Below, piece by piece: positions 42,898-51,561 of a DNA stretch of 64,000 nt. Positions within the stretch are counted from its first letter, which is position 1. The number at the start of each line of letters is the position of its first letter. Under the pieces are notes generated by a model. It saw only the letters and a program-made list of their open reading frames with translations, made no database searches and was not told the DNA's origin. Position numbers and translations under genes: made by a program. Origin of the DNA: Akkermansiaceae bacterium UBA6138 (lineage in GTDB: Bacteria > Verrucomicrobiota > Verrucomicrobiia > Verrucomicrobiales > DEV007); assembly GCA_002422425.1 (NCBI GenBank), contig DIVG01000076.1, positions 28,544 through 92,543 of the forward strand. Direction: 5' to 3'.

Positions 42898-45522
42898 ATG
42901 AGATTGATCACCGCGATCCTCGCCCTCGCCTTCGCCGGTGAGGCTTACGGAGAATCCCCTGCCCTGACCTTCGAAAAGGACGTGCGCCCCATTCTGAAAG
43001 CGCATTGCACCCTCTGCCACGGCGAAGAGGCGAAACCGAAGGCGGGTGTGGATCTGCGCCTGCGGCGTTTCATGGATGGACCGCTCGACAGTGGCGCGAC
43101 GTTGCTCGTGCCGGGCAACCCCGCCGCCAGTGAACTCGTCGCGATCATCGAACGCGGTGAGATGCCGAAAAAAGGCCATCCTGTCCCCGCTCATGAACTC
43201 GGGATTATCCGCCAGTGGATCGCCCAGGGCGCCAAAACCGCCCGCCCCGAACCCGAGTCCCTCGAGAAAGGTCCGCTCATCACCGAAGAGGAGCGCTCGC
43301 ACTGGTCCTTCCAGCCGGTGAAGCGGCCGGAGGTTCCGTCCGTGGATGGCGTTGCCGGTCCCATCGATGCCTTCCTCGCCAACGTGATGCGGAAAGAAGG
43401 ACTCGACTTTGCTCCTGAAGCCGACCGGCCCACCTGGATTCGCCGGGTCTCCCTCAACCTCACCGGACTGCCGCCGGCGCCTGCGGAAGTCACCGCCTTC
43501 ATCGCCGACGCCTCCCCCGATGCCTATGAAAAGGTGGTCGACCGGCTCCTCGCCTCCCCCGCCTACGGCGAACGCTGGGGCCGGCACTGGCTCGATGTCG
43601 CCGGCTACGCCGATTCGAACGGCTACACCGAGGTCGATTCGGCACGTCCCCACGCCTGGCGCTACCGCGATTATGTGATCCGCTCTTTCAACGACGACAA
43701 ACCCTGGAACGAATTCATCCGCGAGCAGCTCGCCGGAGACGAACTCGCCGGGGCCACCCACGCCGATTACCAGGCCACCGTGATCGATCCGAAGCGTCTC
43801 GAACAGCTCACCGCAACCGCCTTTCTCCGCATGGCGCCCGACGGCACCGGAGACCCTAACGATGACCCTAATCTCGCCCGCAATCTCGTCATTGCCGAGC
43901 AGATGAAGATCGTCAGTTCATCGATGCTGGGACTCACCGTTGCCTGCGCGCAGTGCCACGATCATCGCCACGACCCGATCTCGCACGAGGACTACCATCG
44001 ACTCCGCGCCGTCTTCGATCCCGCCTACAACTGGCAGGCCTGGCGGGCTCCGTCACAGCGGCTCTATTCGCTCTACACTCCCGAAGAACACGCCAAAGCC
44101 GCCGAAATCGAGAAGGCCGCCGCCCTCATCGACGTCGAGGCGCGGGAGATGAGCAAAAAATTCCTCGACGAAATCTTCGAGGTCGAAATCCTCAAGCTGC
44201 CCGAAGCCGAGCGTGAGCCCTACCGCCTCGCCCGTGCCACGGTTGAGAAAGACCGCAGCGAAGAGCAGAAGAACCTCATCAAAAAATACCCCTCGGCCCT
44301 GGCCCTCTATTCGTTAAATCTCTACGACCAGAAAAAGCAGGACCTCGTCGATGCGAAGAGCAAAGAGGCGGCAGATCTCCGTGCCACCAAGCCGGTCCAG
44401 AACTTCGTCATGGCCCTCACCGAGGTGAAGGGCCAGGTGCCCGAGTCGAAGCTTTTCAATCGCGGCGATCACGAGCAACCTGTCCGCGACGTCCCTCCGG
44501 GCGAGCTGACCATTCTGACCACTCCGGAGATCGAGCCGTTCACGCCCGCCGCGGTGCCCTCGGGTTCGAGCGGACGCCGCCTCGCCTACGCGAATTGGCT
44601 CACGAGCGGGAAACATCCCCTCGTCGCCCGCGTTCTTGTGAACCGCTTCTGGATGCATCACTTCGGGCGCGGCCTCGTCAACACCCCCGGCGACTTCGGT
44701 CTCGCCGGCGACCGCCCCAGTCATCCCGAGCTGCTCGACTGGCTCGCCGACGAGTTCGTCAAGGGCGGCTGGAAGCTGAAGCCGCTCCACCGTTCCATCG
44801 TCCTGAGCCGCGCCTACCGTCAGTCCGCGGCCCATCCGGATTCGCTTCAGGCGGATCCCGAGAACCGGCTCCTCTCCCGTTACAAAGTGCGCCGGCTCGA
44901 GGCCGAGCCCCTACGCGACTCCATCCTCGCCGCAGCCGGAGCCCTCGTCGACAAACCCTTCGGCCCGCCCAGCACGATCGCCCGCGACCCGGCCGGACGC
45001 ATTGTCCTCGGCGTTGACAAGGGCACCATCACCAAGGCCGAAGTCGCTCCCGGCGGCGAGCAGGACTTCCGCCGCTCGGTCTACGTCGAGGTGCGCCGCA
45101 GCAAGCCCGTCACCGTACTCGATACCTTCGACGCGCCAGTGATGACGCCGCATTGCGAGCTGCGCCCCCAGACCACCGTCGCGCCGCAGTCGCTCCTGCT
45201 GATGAACGACACCTTTATCCTCGACAATGCCCGCCGCCTCGCCGATCGGCTCCACACCGAGATCCCCGGTGATGAAAAGGCCCGCCTCGAGCGCGCCTGG
45301 CACCTGCTTTACGGCAAAACGCCGAGCGAGTCCGAAGTCGCCCGTGCCATCAACTACCTGCGCCTGCAGACCGCCACCCTCACTGTCCATCACGCACAGA
45401 ATCCGCCCGCCGCGACCACCAAAGACGCCGCCCCGACACCCCTTCCCGACCCCGCCCGTGAAGCCCTCGCGAGCCTCTGCCAGGTCCTTCTCAGCTCCAA
45501 CCGTTTCCTCTACCTCGAATGA
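42898..45522 (+). CDS. planctomycete-type cytochrome C / DUF1549 / DUF1553 protein
   Basis: 874 residues from ATG 42898, which gives a signal peptide (MRLITAILALAFAGEAYG); GTG 42874 and ATG 42880 are alternatives. One haem-binding CTLCH near residue 38 within LTFEKDVRPILKAHCTLCHG, then the DUF1549 domain (WIRRVSLNLTGLPPAP, YGERWGRHWLDVAGYADSNG, AQCHDHRHDPISHEDYH) and the DUF1553 domain (RLAYANWLTSGKHPLVARVL, HHFGRGLVNTPGDFG, RSIVLSRAYRQSA, RRLEAEPLRDSILAAAG). In PVC bacteria such genes pair with DUF1501 genes; here the stop overlaps the DUF1501 start by 4 bp. Thought to serve envelope breakdown of complex glycans; not proven. Confidence 0.95.
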   Translation: MRLITAILALAFAGEAYGESPALTFEKDVRPILKAHCTLCHGEEAKPKAGVDLRLRRFMDGPLDSGATLLVPGNPAASELVAIIERGEMPKKGHPVPAHELGIIRQWIAQGAKTARPEPESLEKGPLITEEERSHWSFQPVKRPEVPSVDGVAGPIDAFLANVMRKEGLDFAPEADRPTWIRRVSLNLTGLPPAPAEVTAFIADASPDAYEKVVDRLLASPAYGERWGRHWLDVAGYADSNGYTEVDSARPHAWRYRDYVIRSFNDDKPWNEFIREQLAGDELAGATHADYQATVIDPKRLEQLTATAFLRMAPDGTGDPNDDPNLARNLVIAEQMKIVSSSMLGLTVACAQCHDHRHDPISHEDYHRLRAVFDPAYNWQAWRAPSQRLYSLYTPEEHAKAAEIEKAAALIDVEAREMSKKFLDEIFEVEILKLPEAEREPYRLARATVEKDRSEEQKNLIKKYPSALALYSLNLYDQKKQDLVDAKSKEAADLRATKPVQNFVMALTEVKGQVPESKLFNRGDHEQPVRDVPPGELTILTTPEIEPFTPAAVPSGSSGRRLAYANWLTSGKHPLVARVLVNRFWMHHFGRGLVNTPGDFGLAGDRPSHPELLDWLADEFVKGGWKLKPLHRSIVLSRAYRQSAAHPDSLQADPENRLLSRYKVRRLEAEPLRDSILAAAGALVDKPFGPPSTIARDPAGRIVLGVDKGTITKAEVAPGGEQDFRRSVYVEVRRSKPVTVLDTFDAPVMTPHCELRPQTTVAPQSLLLMNDTFILDNARRLADRLHTEIPGDEKARLERAWHLLYGKTPSESEVARAINYLRLQTATLTVHHAQNPPAATTKDAAPTPLPDPAREALASLCQVLLSSNRFLYLE

Positions 45523-46967
45523 AATCCGCCCGTCTCTGCTCCCGCCGCCATTTCCTCCAGGCGAACGGCTTCAGCCTCGGCTCGCTCGCGCTGGCTTCGC
45601 TGTTGCAAAAAAACGGACTCCTCGCCGCACCGGTGAAGCCCGATCTCGGGCCCGAAACCGAGTTCGACCTCTTGCCGAAACAGGCCCATGCTCCCGGTCA
45701 GGCGAAAGCGATGATCTCACTCTTCATGATGGGTGGTCCCTCGCAGATGGACCTCTTCGATCCAAAGCCCATGCTGACGAAGTATGACGGGAAAAACTTC
45801 CCCGGCGAAATCAAATACGACAATCTTGCCCAAGCCTCGTCCAAGGTCTTCGGCTCGCCGTGGAAATTTGAAAAGCACGGCGAGTGCGGGATGGAGCTGA
45901 GCGAGCTGCTCCCCCACCTCGGCAAGGTCGCCGACGACATCTGCCTGATCCGTTCGATGGTCTCGGGGGTGAGCAATCATGCGCAGGGACTCTACGCGAT
46001 CAACTCGGGCCGCATCACTGCCGGGAATCCGACTCTCGGCTCGTGGCTGACCTACGGACTCGGCTGCGAGACGGAGGAATTACCCGCCTACATGGTCCTT
46101 TCCCACCCCGGTGGTCTGCCCACCTTCCAGGGCGAGCACTTCACGAACGGCTGGCTCCCCGCGCTGTATCAGGGAACCGTGGTCCGCGCGACGGAACCCC
46201 GCATTCTCAACCTCGACCCGCCGCCTGCCCTCGCCGGTGACGGGCAGCGTCGCCAGCTCGACCTGCTCCGCAGTCTCAACGAAGAACACTCTTCCGAACA
46301 TCCCGGCGAACTCGACCTGCGCGCCCGCATCGCCAGCTACGAACTCGCCGCGAAGATGCAGACGGCGGCGAAGGAGGCTCTCGATATTTCGAACGAGCCC
46401 GAATCCGTCAAAAAACTCTACGGCGTCGATGATCCCAAAACCCGCGACTACGCGACCCGCTGCATCATTGCCCGTCGCCTCGTCGAACGCGGGGTTCGTT
46501 ACGTGCAGGTCCTCAATGCGGGCCAGTCGTGGGACCAGCACAGCTCGCTCATTTCCGCCCTGCCGAACAACTGCGGCGCCGTTGATCAGCCGAGCGCAGC
46601 CCTTGTCACCGACCTCAAACAGCGCGGCCTGCTCGACAGCACTGTGGTTCACTGGGGCGGAGAAATGGGACGACTCCCCGTCCTTCAGAACGACGCCGGA
46701 CGCGAAAAGTGGGGCCGCGACCACAACACTTTCGGCTTCAGCCAATGGGTCGCCGGCGGCGGCTTCAAGGCCGGCCATGTCCACGGCGAGACCGACGAGT
46801 TCGGCCACAAAGCTGTCGTCGATCCCGTGCATCACTATGACTGGCACGCGACCCTCCTGCACGCCTTCGGCCTCGATCACAGCAAGCTGACCTACAAGCG
46901 CAACGGACTCGCCGCATCGCTCACCGGGGATCAGGGAGCGAAGGTGGTGGAGCAGTTGCTGGCGTGA
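45519..46967 (+). CDS. DUF1501 protein, Tat-exported
   Basis: 482 residues, coupled to the preceding cytochrome gene by ATGA overlap. Tat-like leader CSRRHFLQANGFSLGSLALASLL. DUF1501 core resembling alkaline phosphatase/sulfatase folds: ISLFMMGGPSQMDLFDPKP (about 66-84), MVSGVSNHAQGLYAINSG, RRLVERGVRYVQVLNAGQSWDQHS (about 323-346), VVHWGGEMGRLPV and GRDHNTFGFSQWVAGGG, HHYDWHATLLHAFGLDH at the end. Metal-ligand-like Asp/His residues are present, but no activity is established for the family. Confidence 0.95.
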   Translation: MKSARLCSRRHFLQANGFSLGSLALASLLQKNGLLAAPVKPDLGPETEFDLLPKQAHAPGQAKAMISLFMMGGPSQMDLFDPKPMLTKYDGKNFPGEIKYDNLAQASSKVFGSPWKFEKHGECGMELSELLPHLGKVADDICLIRSMVSGVSNHAQGLYAINSGRITAGNPTLGSWLTYGLGCETEELPAYMVLSHPGGLPTFQGEHFTNGWLPALYQGTVVRATEPRILNLDPPPALAGDGQRRQLDLLRSLNEEHSSEHPGELDLRARIASYELAAKMQTAAKEALDISNEPESVKKLYGVDDPKTRDYATRCIIARRLVERGVRYVQVLNAGQSWDQHSSLISALPNNCGAVDQPSAALVTDLKQRGLLDSTVVHWGGEMGRLPVLQNDAGREKWGRDHNTFGFSQWVAGGGFKAGHVHGETDEFGHKAVVDPVHHYDWHATLLHAFGLDHSKLTYKRNGLAASLTGDQGAKVVEQLLA

Positions 46968-47116
46968 AAGGAGGAGTTTCAGGTTTCAAGGTTCAGGTTT
47001 CAAGTTTCGGAGTCGCGCTCCCCCCAATCGGCACGCGATAACGTGTTAAAGAAGGCTTCAACCCTTGTCGCCTTTTTGCGACACTCTGCCCGACGTTAAC
47101 CGCCCCGACCGCTGCC

Positions 47117-48571
47117 ATGTCATCCGACTTCCGCTCTCCGCGATCTTTCTCCACAGCTGCCCGATCGACTCGCCGAGCCGCGCTAAAGGCGGGAGCGCTC
47201 GGTCTCGCAGGCGGCTTCGGACTCGAAAAGCTCGCCGCTCTTGAGAGCGCGGGTGCCGCTCCCGGAAAGGCGAAAAACGTCATCTACATCTTCCTTTCCG
47301 GCGGACTTTCGCAGCTTGAGAGCTTCGACATGAAGCCCGGAGCGCCGAGCGAGATTCGCGGCGAGTTTCGTCCCATCCCGACAAAGACGCCCGGCCTTCA
47401 CATCTGCGAGCACCTCCCCGAACTGGCCAAGCGCAGCGACAAATGGGCCCTCTGTCGCTCGCTCACCCACGGCTCCAATGAGCATTCGAACGGGCACTAC
47501 ATCATGATGACGGGCCGCTCCGATGTCCCGCCCGGATTCGACCGCACCAAACCGACCGAACACGACTGGCCGTCCATCGCCGCACTCGCCGGTGCACGCT
47601 TCCCTTCGTCGGGCTCCCTGCCCGCCGCCCTCGTTCTGCCCGAGAAGATGATTCATCGCAGCGGCAATGTCATTCCCGGACAAATGGGCGGTTTGTTAGG
47701 ACGTCAGCACGATCCATTCTTCATCGAGGCCTCGGCGTATGATTCGAAAGGTTATGGGGCCTATCCCGAATACGACTTTCATCACGCCGACGGTCGCCTC
47801 GCCCGCGAGAGGGAGTTCCGCACCTTCAGCTTAGACCTGCCCGACTCCGTTGATTTCGAGCGTTTTCAGGACAGGCTGAGGCTGCGCGGCTTCCTTGACG
47901 AGCAACAACGCCACCTTGAGACCGCGAGCCCGGCGGGCGGAGTCAACCGCTACCGCGAAATGGCCGTCGGATTGCTTTCCGATCCAAAAGTGCGCGCCGC
48001 TTTCGACGTCCACGGCGTTGAACCTGCGGTGCAGGATCGCTACGGGCGTAACGCCTTCGGCTGGTCGCTCCTGATGGCGCGGCAGCTTGTCGAGTCTGGA
48101 GTCCGCCTCGTCCAAGTCAATCTCGGCAACAACGAGAGCTGGGATAATCACCAGGCCATCTTCCCGAATCTCCGCGACTACCTCTTTCCCCCGATGGACC
48201 GGGCCGTCTCCGCCCTGCTCGACGATCTCGGCGGACGCGGACTCCTCGATGATACCCTCGTTGTCATGGCGAGCGAGTTCGGCCGCACTCCTAAAATCTC
48301 GACCCTTTCCGGCGTGCCTCTTCCCGGACGCGACCACTGGGGCGCGGTGCAATCGGTCTGGTTCGCCGGCGGAGGCATTACCGGAGGTGCCGTGCTTGGT
48401 TCGACCGACAAACTCGGCGGCCACCCCTCAAGCGACGCCCGTCGGCCCGAGGACTTCGCCGCCACCATCTTCAACGGCCTCGGTCTGCCGGCTGACTCCC
48501 ACTGGACGGACGTTGGCGGGAGACCGATGCCGCTCTATCACGGCCAGCCGATGCGGGAGTTGTTCGGGTGA
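47117..48571 (+). CDS. second DUF1501 protein, Tat-exported
   Basis: 484 residues; leader TRRAALKAGALGLAGGFGLE. Same fold as its neighbour: NVIYIFLSGGLSQLESFDMK (about 55-74), SNEHSNGHYIMMTG, RQLVESGVRLVQVNLGNNESWDNH (about 321-344), VVMASEFGRTPKISTLSG and PGRDHWGAVQSVWFAGGG. It belongs to a different subgroup from the 45519 protein (different spacing, no paired cytochrome). The 149-bp gap before it contains a short direct repeat TTCAGGTTTCAAG (46978-46990 and 46992-47004 region) and no promoter I can point to. Confidence 0.93.
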   Translation: MSSDFRSPRSFSTAARSTRRAALKAGALGLAGGFGLEKLAALESAGAAPGKAKNVIYIFLSGGLSQLESFDMKPGAPSEIRGEFRPIPTKTPGLHICEHLPELAKRSDKWALCRSLTHGSNEHSNGHYIMMTGRSDVPPGFDRTKPTEHDWPSIAALAGARFPSSGSLPAALVLPEKMIHRSGNVIPGQMGGLLGRQHDPFFIEASAYDSKGYGAYPEYDFHHADGRLAREREFRTFSLDLPDSVDFERFQDRLRLRGFLDEQQRHLETASPAGGVNRYREMAVGLLSDPKVRAAFDVHGVEPAVQDRYGRNAFGWSLLMARQLVESGVRLVQVNLGNNESWDNHQAIFPNLRDYLFPPMDRAVSALLDDLGGRGLLDDTLVVMASEFGRTPKISTLSGVPLPGRDHWGAVQSVWFAGGGITGGAVLGSTDKLGGHPSSDARRPEDFAATIFNGLGLPADSHWTDVGGRPMPLYHGQPMRELFG

Positions 48572-48673
48572 CTCCGGCTTTCAGGGGGACGCGGCCCGGG
48601 TTTTTGAACCGTCTCGCTGGGCACCCGCTTCGCCGGTTGATTATCCCGGCGGAGCGGCAACATTCAGGGGTCC

Positions 48674-49951
48674 ATGAACTTCAGCGACCTCCGATCGATT
48701 CTTCAATATGTGCCGCAATTCCGCGGACGCACGTTTGTAGTCGCTCTCGACGGGGCTGTCATTGATTCGCCTGATTTTTCGAATATTCTCCTCGATCTGG
48801 CGGTGCTGCGGTCGCTCAACATCAAAGTTGTTCTCGTTCACGGGGCCGCGGCGCAAATCGAGGCGCTGGGGGCGAAACGCCATGTCCCCCTCTCAAACAT
48901 CGACGGCACCGGGGTGACCGATGAGGCCACTCTTGAGGTCAGCATGGACGCGATCACCCGCCTCAGTAACTCCGTGATGCAAAGCCTCACAACGGTCAAA
49001 TTGAAAGCGGCAACCGCCAATGCGATTCACGCCCACCCCGCCGGGATCATCAAAGGGATCGACGCGGGGTTTACCGGGACGATTGAAAAGATCGACGGCA
49101 GCGTCCTCCAGAGCTTCCTCGATCAGGACATCCTTCCCGTTGTCCCGCCTCTCGGCTTCGACGCCGATGGCCAAACCCTGCGGGTAAATTCCGATGCGGT
49201 CGCCCGAGAGGTCGCCACCGCACTTGACGCGGCCAAGGTCATTTTTGTCTCCACCGAAGACCCTCGCGCTGTCTTGATCGACCGCCAGCACCAGTGGTCA
49301 GGCGAAGACGCGATTTCCTTTATCGACTCACACCCCGCTCTCTCGGTTGGAATGGTTTCGAAGCTCCGCCACGCCGCCCGCGCCACCCGCGACGGAGTGC
49401 CCCGCGTCCATCTCATCAGCAGCCGCAGCGAGGATGCTCTGCTTTCTGAACTTTTCTCCAACGAAGGGGTCGGCGTGATGGTTTACTCCGACGCTTATCA
49501 AAAGGTCCGCCCCGCGACCCGAGGCGACATCGACGAGCTCTATCTGCTCATCCACCGGGCAATAGAGGACGAACAGCTCATCGACCGGAGCCGTTCCGAC
49601 ATCCAGGGAGCAATCGAGGACTACATCGTGCTCGAGATCGACGGCAATGTCGTCGGTTGTGTCGCCGTCCATCCCTATCCCGGCTCCGCAAAGGCCGAGC
49701 TGGCCTGCCTCTACGTGAAAAAAGGCCACACTGGCCAGGGCTACGGCAGCATCCTCGTCGGGGCCGCCATTGACCGGGCGAAGAAACTCGGCAGCGGGAA
49801 TCTCTTCGCGCTTTCGACCCAGGCCGCCGGTTACCTTGAGAGAGCAGGATTCACGAGAAGCGAGGATCTCACCCTGCTACCGGAAGAGCGTCGGGAAAAA
49901 TGGGCGACGAACGGCCGCAATGCCGTGCTTCTCATCCGGAACCTCAGGTGA
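48674..49951 (+). CDS. argA: N-acetylglutamate synthase (amino-acid N-acetyltransferase)
   Basis: 425 residues. First step of arginine biosynthesis. N-terminal amino-acid-kinase domain (about 1-280): RSILQYVPQFRGRTFVVALDG, KVVLVHGAAAQIEALG, VNSDAVAREVATALDAAKVI; C-terminal GNAT domain (about 290-425): RPATRGDIDELYLLI, YIVLEIDGNVVGCVAVHPYP, and the acetyl-CoA loop KKGHTGQGYGSILVG. This two-domain layout is classical ArgA rather than ArgB or ArgJ. GGGG lies just before the ATG. It follows the second DUF1501 gene by 102 bp. Confidence 0.93.
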   Translation: MNFSDLRSILQYVPQFRGRTFVVALDGAVIDSPDFSNILLDLAVLRSLNIKVVLVHGAAAQIEALGAKRHVPLSNIDGTGVTDEATLEVSMDAITRLSNSVMQSLTTVKLKAATANAIHAHPAGIIKGIDAGFTGTIEKIDGSVLQSFLDQDILPVVPPLGFDADGQTLRVNSDAVAREVATALDAAKVIFVSTEDPRAVLIDRQHQWSGEDAISFIDSHPALSVGMVSKLRHAARATRDGVPRVHLISSRSEDALLSELFSNEGVGVMVYSDAYQKVRPATRGDIDELYLLIHRAIEDEQLIDRSRSDIQGAIEDYIVLEIDGNVVGCVAVHPYPGSAKAELACLYVKKGHTGQGYGSILVGAAIDRAKKLGSGNLFALSTQAAGYLERAGFTRSEDLTLLPEERREKWATNGRNAVLLIRNLR

Positions 49952-49966
49952 GGGGCGCCAAAGGGA

Positions 49967-50080
49967 GTAGCGAAGGTCGTGAGACCTTCGGGCGGTTGCA
50001 TCGGCCTCCGAAAGTCTCACGACTTTCTCTACGCTCCCGTTCGCGAGTCTCTCCTGTAGCGAAGGTCGTGAGACCTTCGG
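49967..50080. repeat. array of three palindromic repeats in alternating orientation
   Basis: Copy 1 at 49967-49991 and copy 3 at 50056-50080 are identical 25-mers, GTAGCGAAGGTCGTGAGACC + TTCGG. Copy 2 (50008-50037) is the reverse complement with several changes. Each contains an internal hairpin (CGAAGGTC-GTGA-GACCTTCG). The array fills the convergent gap between argA and the kinase-PP2C gene. Typical of REP/BIME elements; it could also act as a bidirectional transcript end. Confidence 0.85.
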
Positions 50081-50091
50081 AACCGCGCCCT

Positions 50092-51336
50092 TCAATTCTG
50101 CGTTTCCTTCGGCGCCTTCTTCGGCGCACGCACCACGAACAGGGTCGTATCGTCGCCTCCGGCCTCCGCCGTCGCCCAGTCAAGCATGCGTTGCGCGACC
50201 TCGGCGACCGGCGTGCCATTCTCCTCCGCTTCGGCAAAGCACCGGGCGATATTCTTGTTCCAGAGCCCGTCGGTAATACCGTCCGAGCAGATCAGAAACC
50301 AGTCGCCTTCCTCGATCGTGGCCGAAGAGACCTGCGGGATAAGAATCTGGCAACCCCCGCCGATCGCCTGCTGCAAAACATTCCGGCGGGGATGAGTCCG
50401 CGCCTCGCGCTCATTCAACTTGCCCGAGCGGAACTGCGCCCCGACGTAAGTGTGATCGTAGGTAAGCTGCTTCAACTCGCCGGCACGGAACTGATAGAAA
50501 CGGCTGTCACCGACATGGGCAAAATACACCTTAGTGCGATAAAAGAGGCCGCAAACCACCGTCGCGCCCATTCCGGTCAACCTTGGGTCATGCACCCCGA
50601 CGCGGGTGACATACTCATGGAGTGACTTCACGGCGGCGAAGAGTAGAGCTTCGGGATCCCCCGCCCCGTGAAAATCGCCCATCATCGCCGGCAGGAAGCG
50701 CCGCAGTTCCCGGACAACCAGCGAACTCGCGACCTCGCCGGCCGCCGGACCTCCCATCCCGTCACTCACCGCAAAGATGAGCCCCTTATCGTCGATAGCC
50801 TGAGAACCGCAGAGTTCGGCACTGTTGACCCAGCCTTTTTCCGAGGAAAAGACCGAGAGAGCATCCTGATTTCCCGGCTTGCGCGAGCCGTCCCGGGTCA
50901 GTCCGCACCACTCAAGAGAGCGGTGGGCCTCCTCGTCATCGCAGCGGTGCCTCGGATCCTCTTTCACCTCGGCGAGCTCGAAGTCGATGATGCAAAAGAC
51001 TCCCTGACGGGCGTTGTAGGTGATGTTACGGGGAAAGGGATCGTCGTGAATGACGCCATACTCGCGCTCGAGCATTTCAAAGAGTTCGGCCGCTTTTCCC
51101 TCGCTGATGCTCGCCTCGGCGGGGGCACCGCAGTTTGTCGTCACGATCGTGAGCGTTTCGGGATCGCTGTCGAGGAGGCGGGGAACGAAGTCGCAGCCAC
51201 GCGCCTCGAGTACTTTCAGGACCCGCACCTCGTTAGCGAAACGCCTGTCGTTGTCCGTCCCTCGGAAAGTCTTGTGAACACGGCCGTCATAGCCGATCTT
51301 AACGATGGAGCGGATACCGTCCTTGGCGATCTTCAT
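50092..51336 (-). CDS. fusion of small protein-kinase-like domain and PP2C-type phosphatase
   Basis: 414 residues from ATG 51336. Residues 1-130 look like a minimal RIO/Bud32/Kdo-kinase-type fold: RSIVKIGYDGRVHKTF with candidate ATP-Lys22, ANEVRVLKVL, the catalytic loop GVIHDDPFPRNITYN (Asp98/99, Asn104) and the metal-binding VFCIIDFELAEV (Asp118). Residues about 144-405 are a full PP2C/Stp1 phosphatase: RDGSRKPGNQDALSVF, FAVSDGMGGPAAGEVASS, VYFAHVGDSRFYQF, LLICSDGIT-type 'FLICSDGITDGLW' and AEAGGDDTTLFVV. Kinase and phosphatase in one chain suggests a self-contained switch, possibly tied to the membrane kinase at 8055-10172. No signal peptide. Divergent from the giant protein gene (225-bp gap). 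Confidence 0.85.
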   Translation of the reverse strand: MKIAKDGIRSIVKIGYDGRVHKTFRGTDNDRRFANEVRVLKVLEARGCDFVPRLLDSDPETLTIVTTNCGAPAEASISEGKAAELFEMLEREYGVIHDDPFPRNITYNARQGVFCIIDFELAEVKEDPRHRCDDEEAHRSLEWCGLTRDGSRKPGNQDALSVFSSEKGWVNSAELCGSQAIDDKGLIFAVSDGMGGPAAGEVASSLVVRELRRFLPAMMGDFHGAGDPEALLFAAVKSLHEYVTRVGVHDPRLTGMGATVVCGLFYRTKVYFAHVGDSRFYQFRAGELKQLTYDHTYVGAQFRSGKLNEREARTHPRRNVLQQAIGGGCQILIPQVSSATIEEGDWFLICSDGITDGLWNKNIARCFAEAEENGTPVAEVAQRMLDWATAEAGGDDTTLFVVRAPKKAPKETQN

Positions 51337-51561
51337 AAAGTCAGGGGTTTTACGGGGGGGAAGCGGAACGTAGGACGGAAATCGCACTTTTCAAAGAGCG
51401 CTTTGCAATTAGCCGCAACGGAGAGCGACGGGCGTTGCAAAGGGAAACTCGCGACAGGCCGCATTTGCGCCACCATGGCCCCTTTCGTCAGTCTTTACCC
51501 TTATTCTGATTCCCGCCAGGCTCTTGATTTGTCGCGCTTCGCTTCATTCTCCCGTTTCGCC

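Noticed and set aside
49967..50080. Repeat array considered as a CRISPR
   Set aside because: Only three units, alternating orientation, unequal spacers, no cas genes.
50668..51561. About 298 extra in-frame codons upstream of the giant fusion protein (total 1972 residues)
   Set aside because: They lie antisense to the kinase-PP2C gene, have no recognisable sequence, and the signal peptide begins at 51562.
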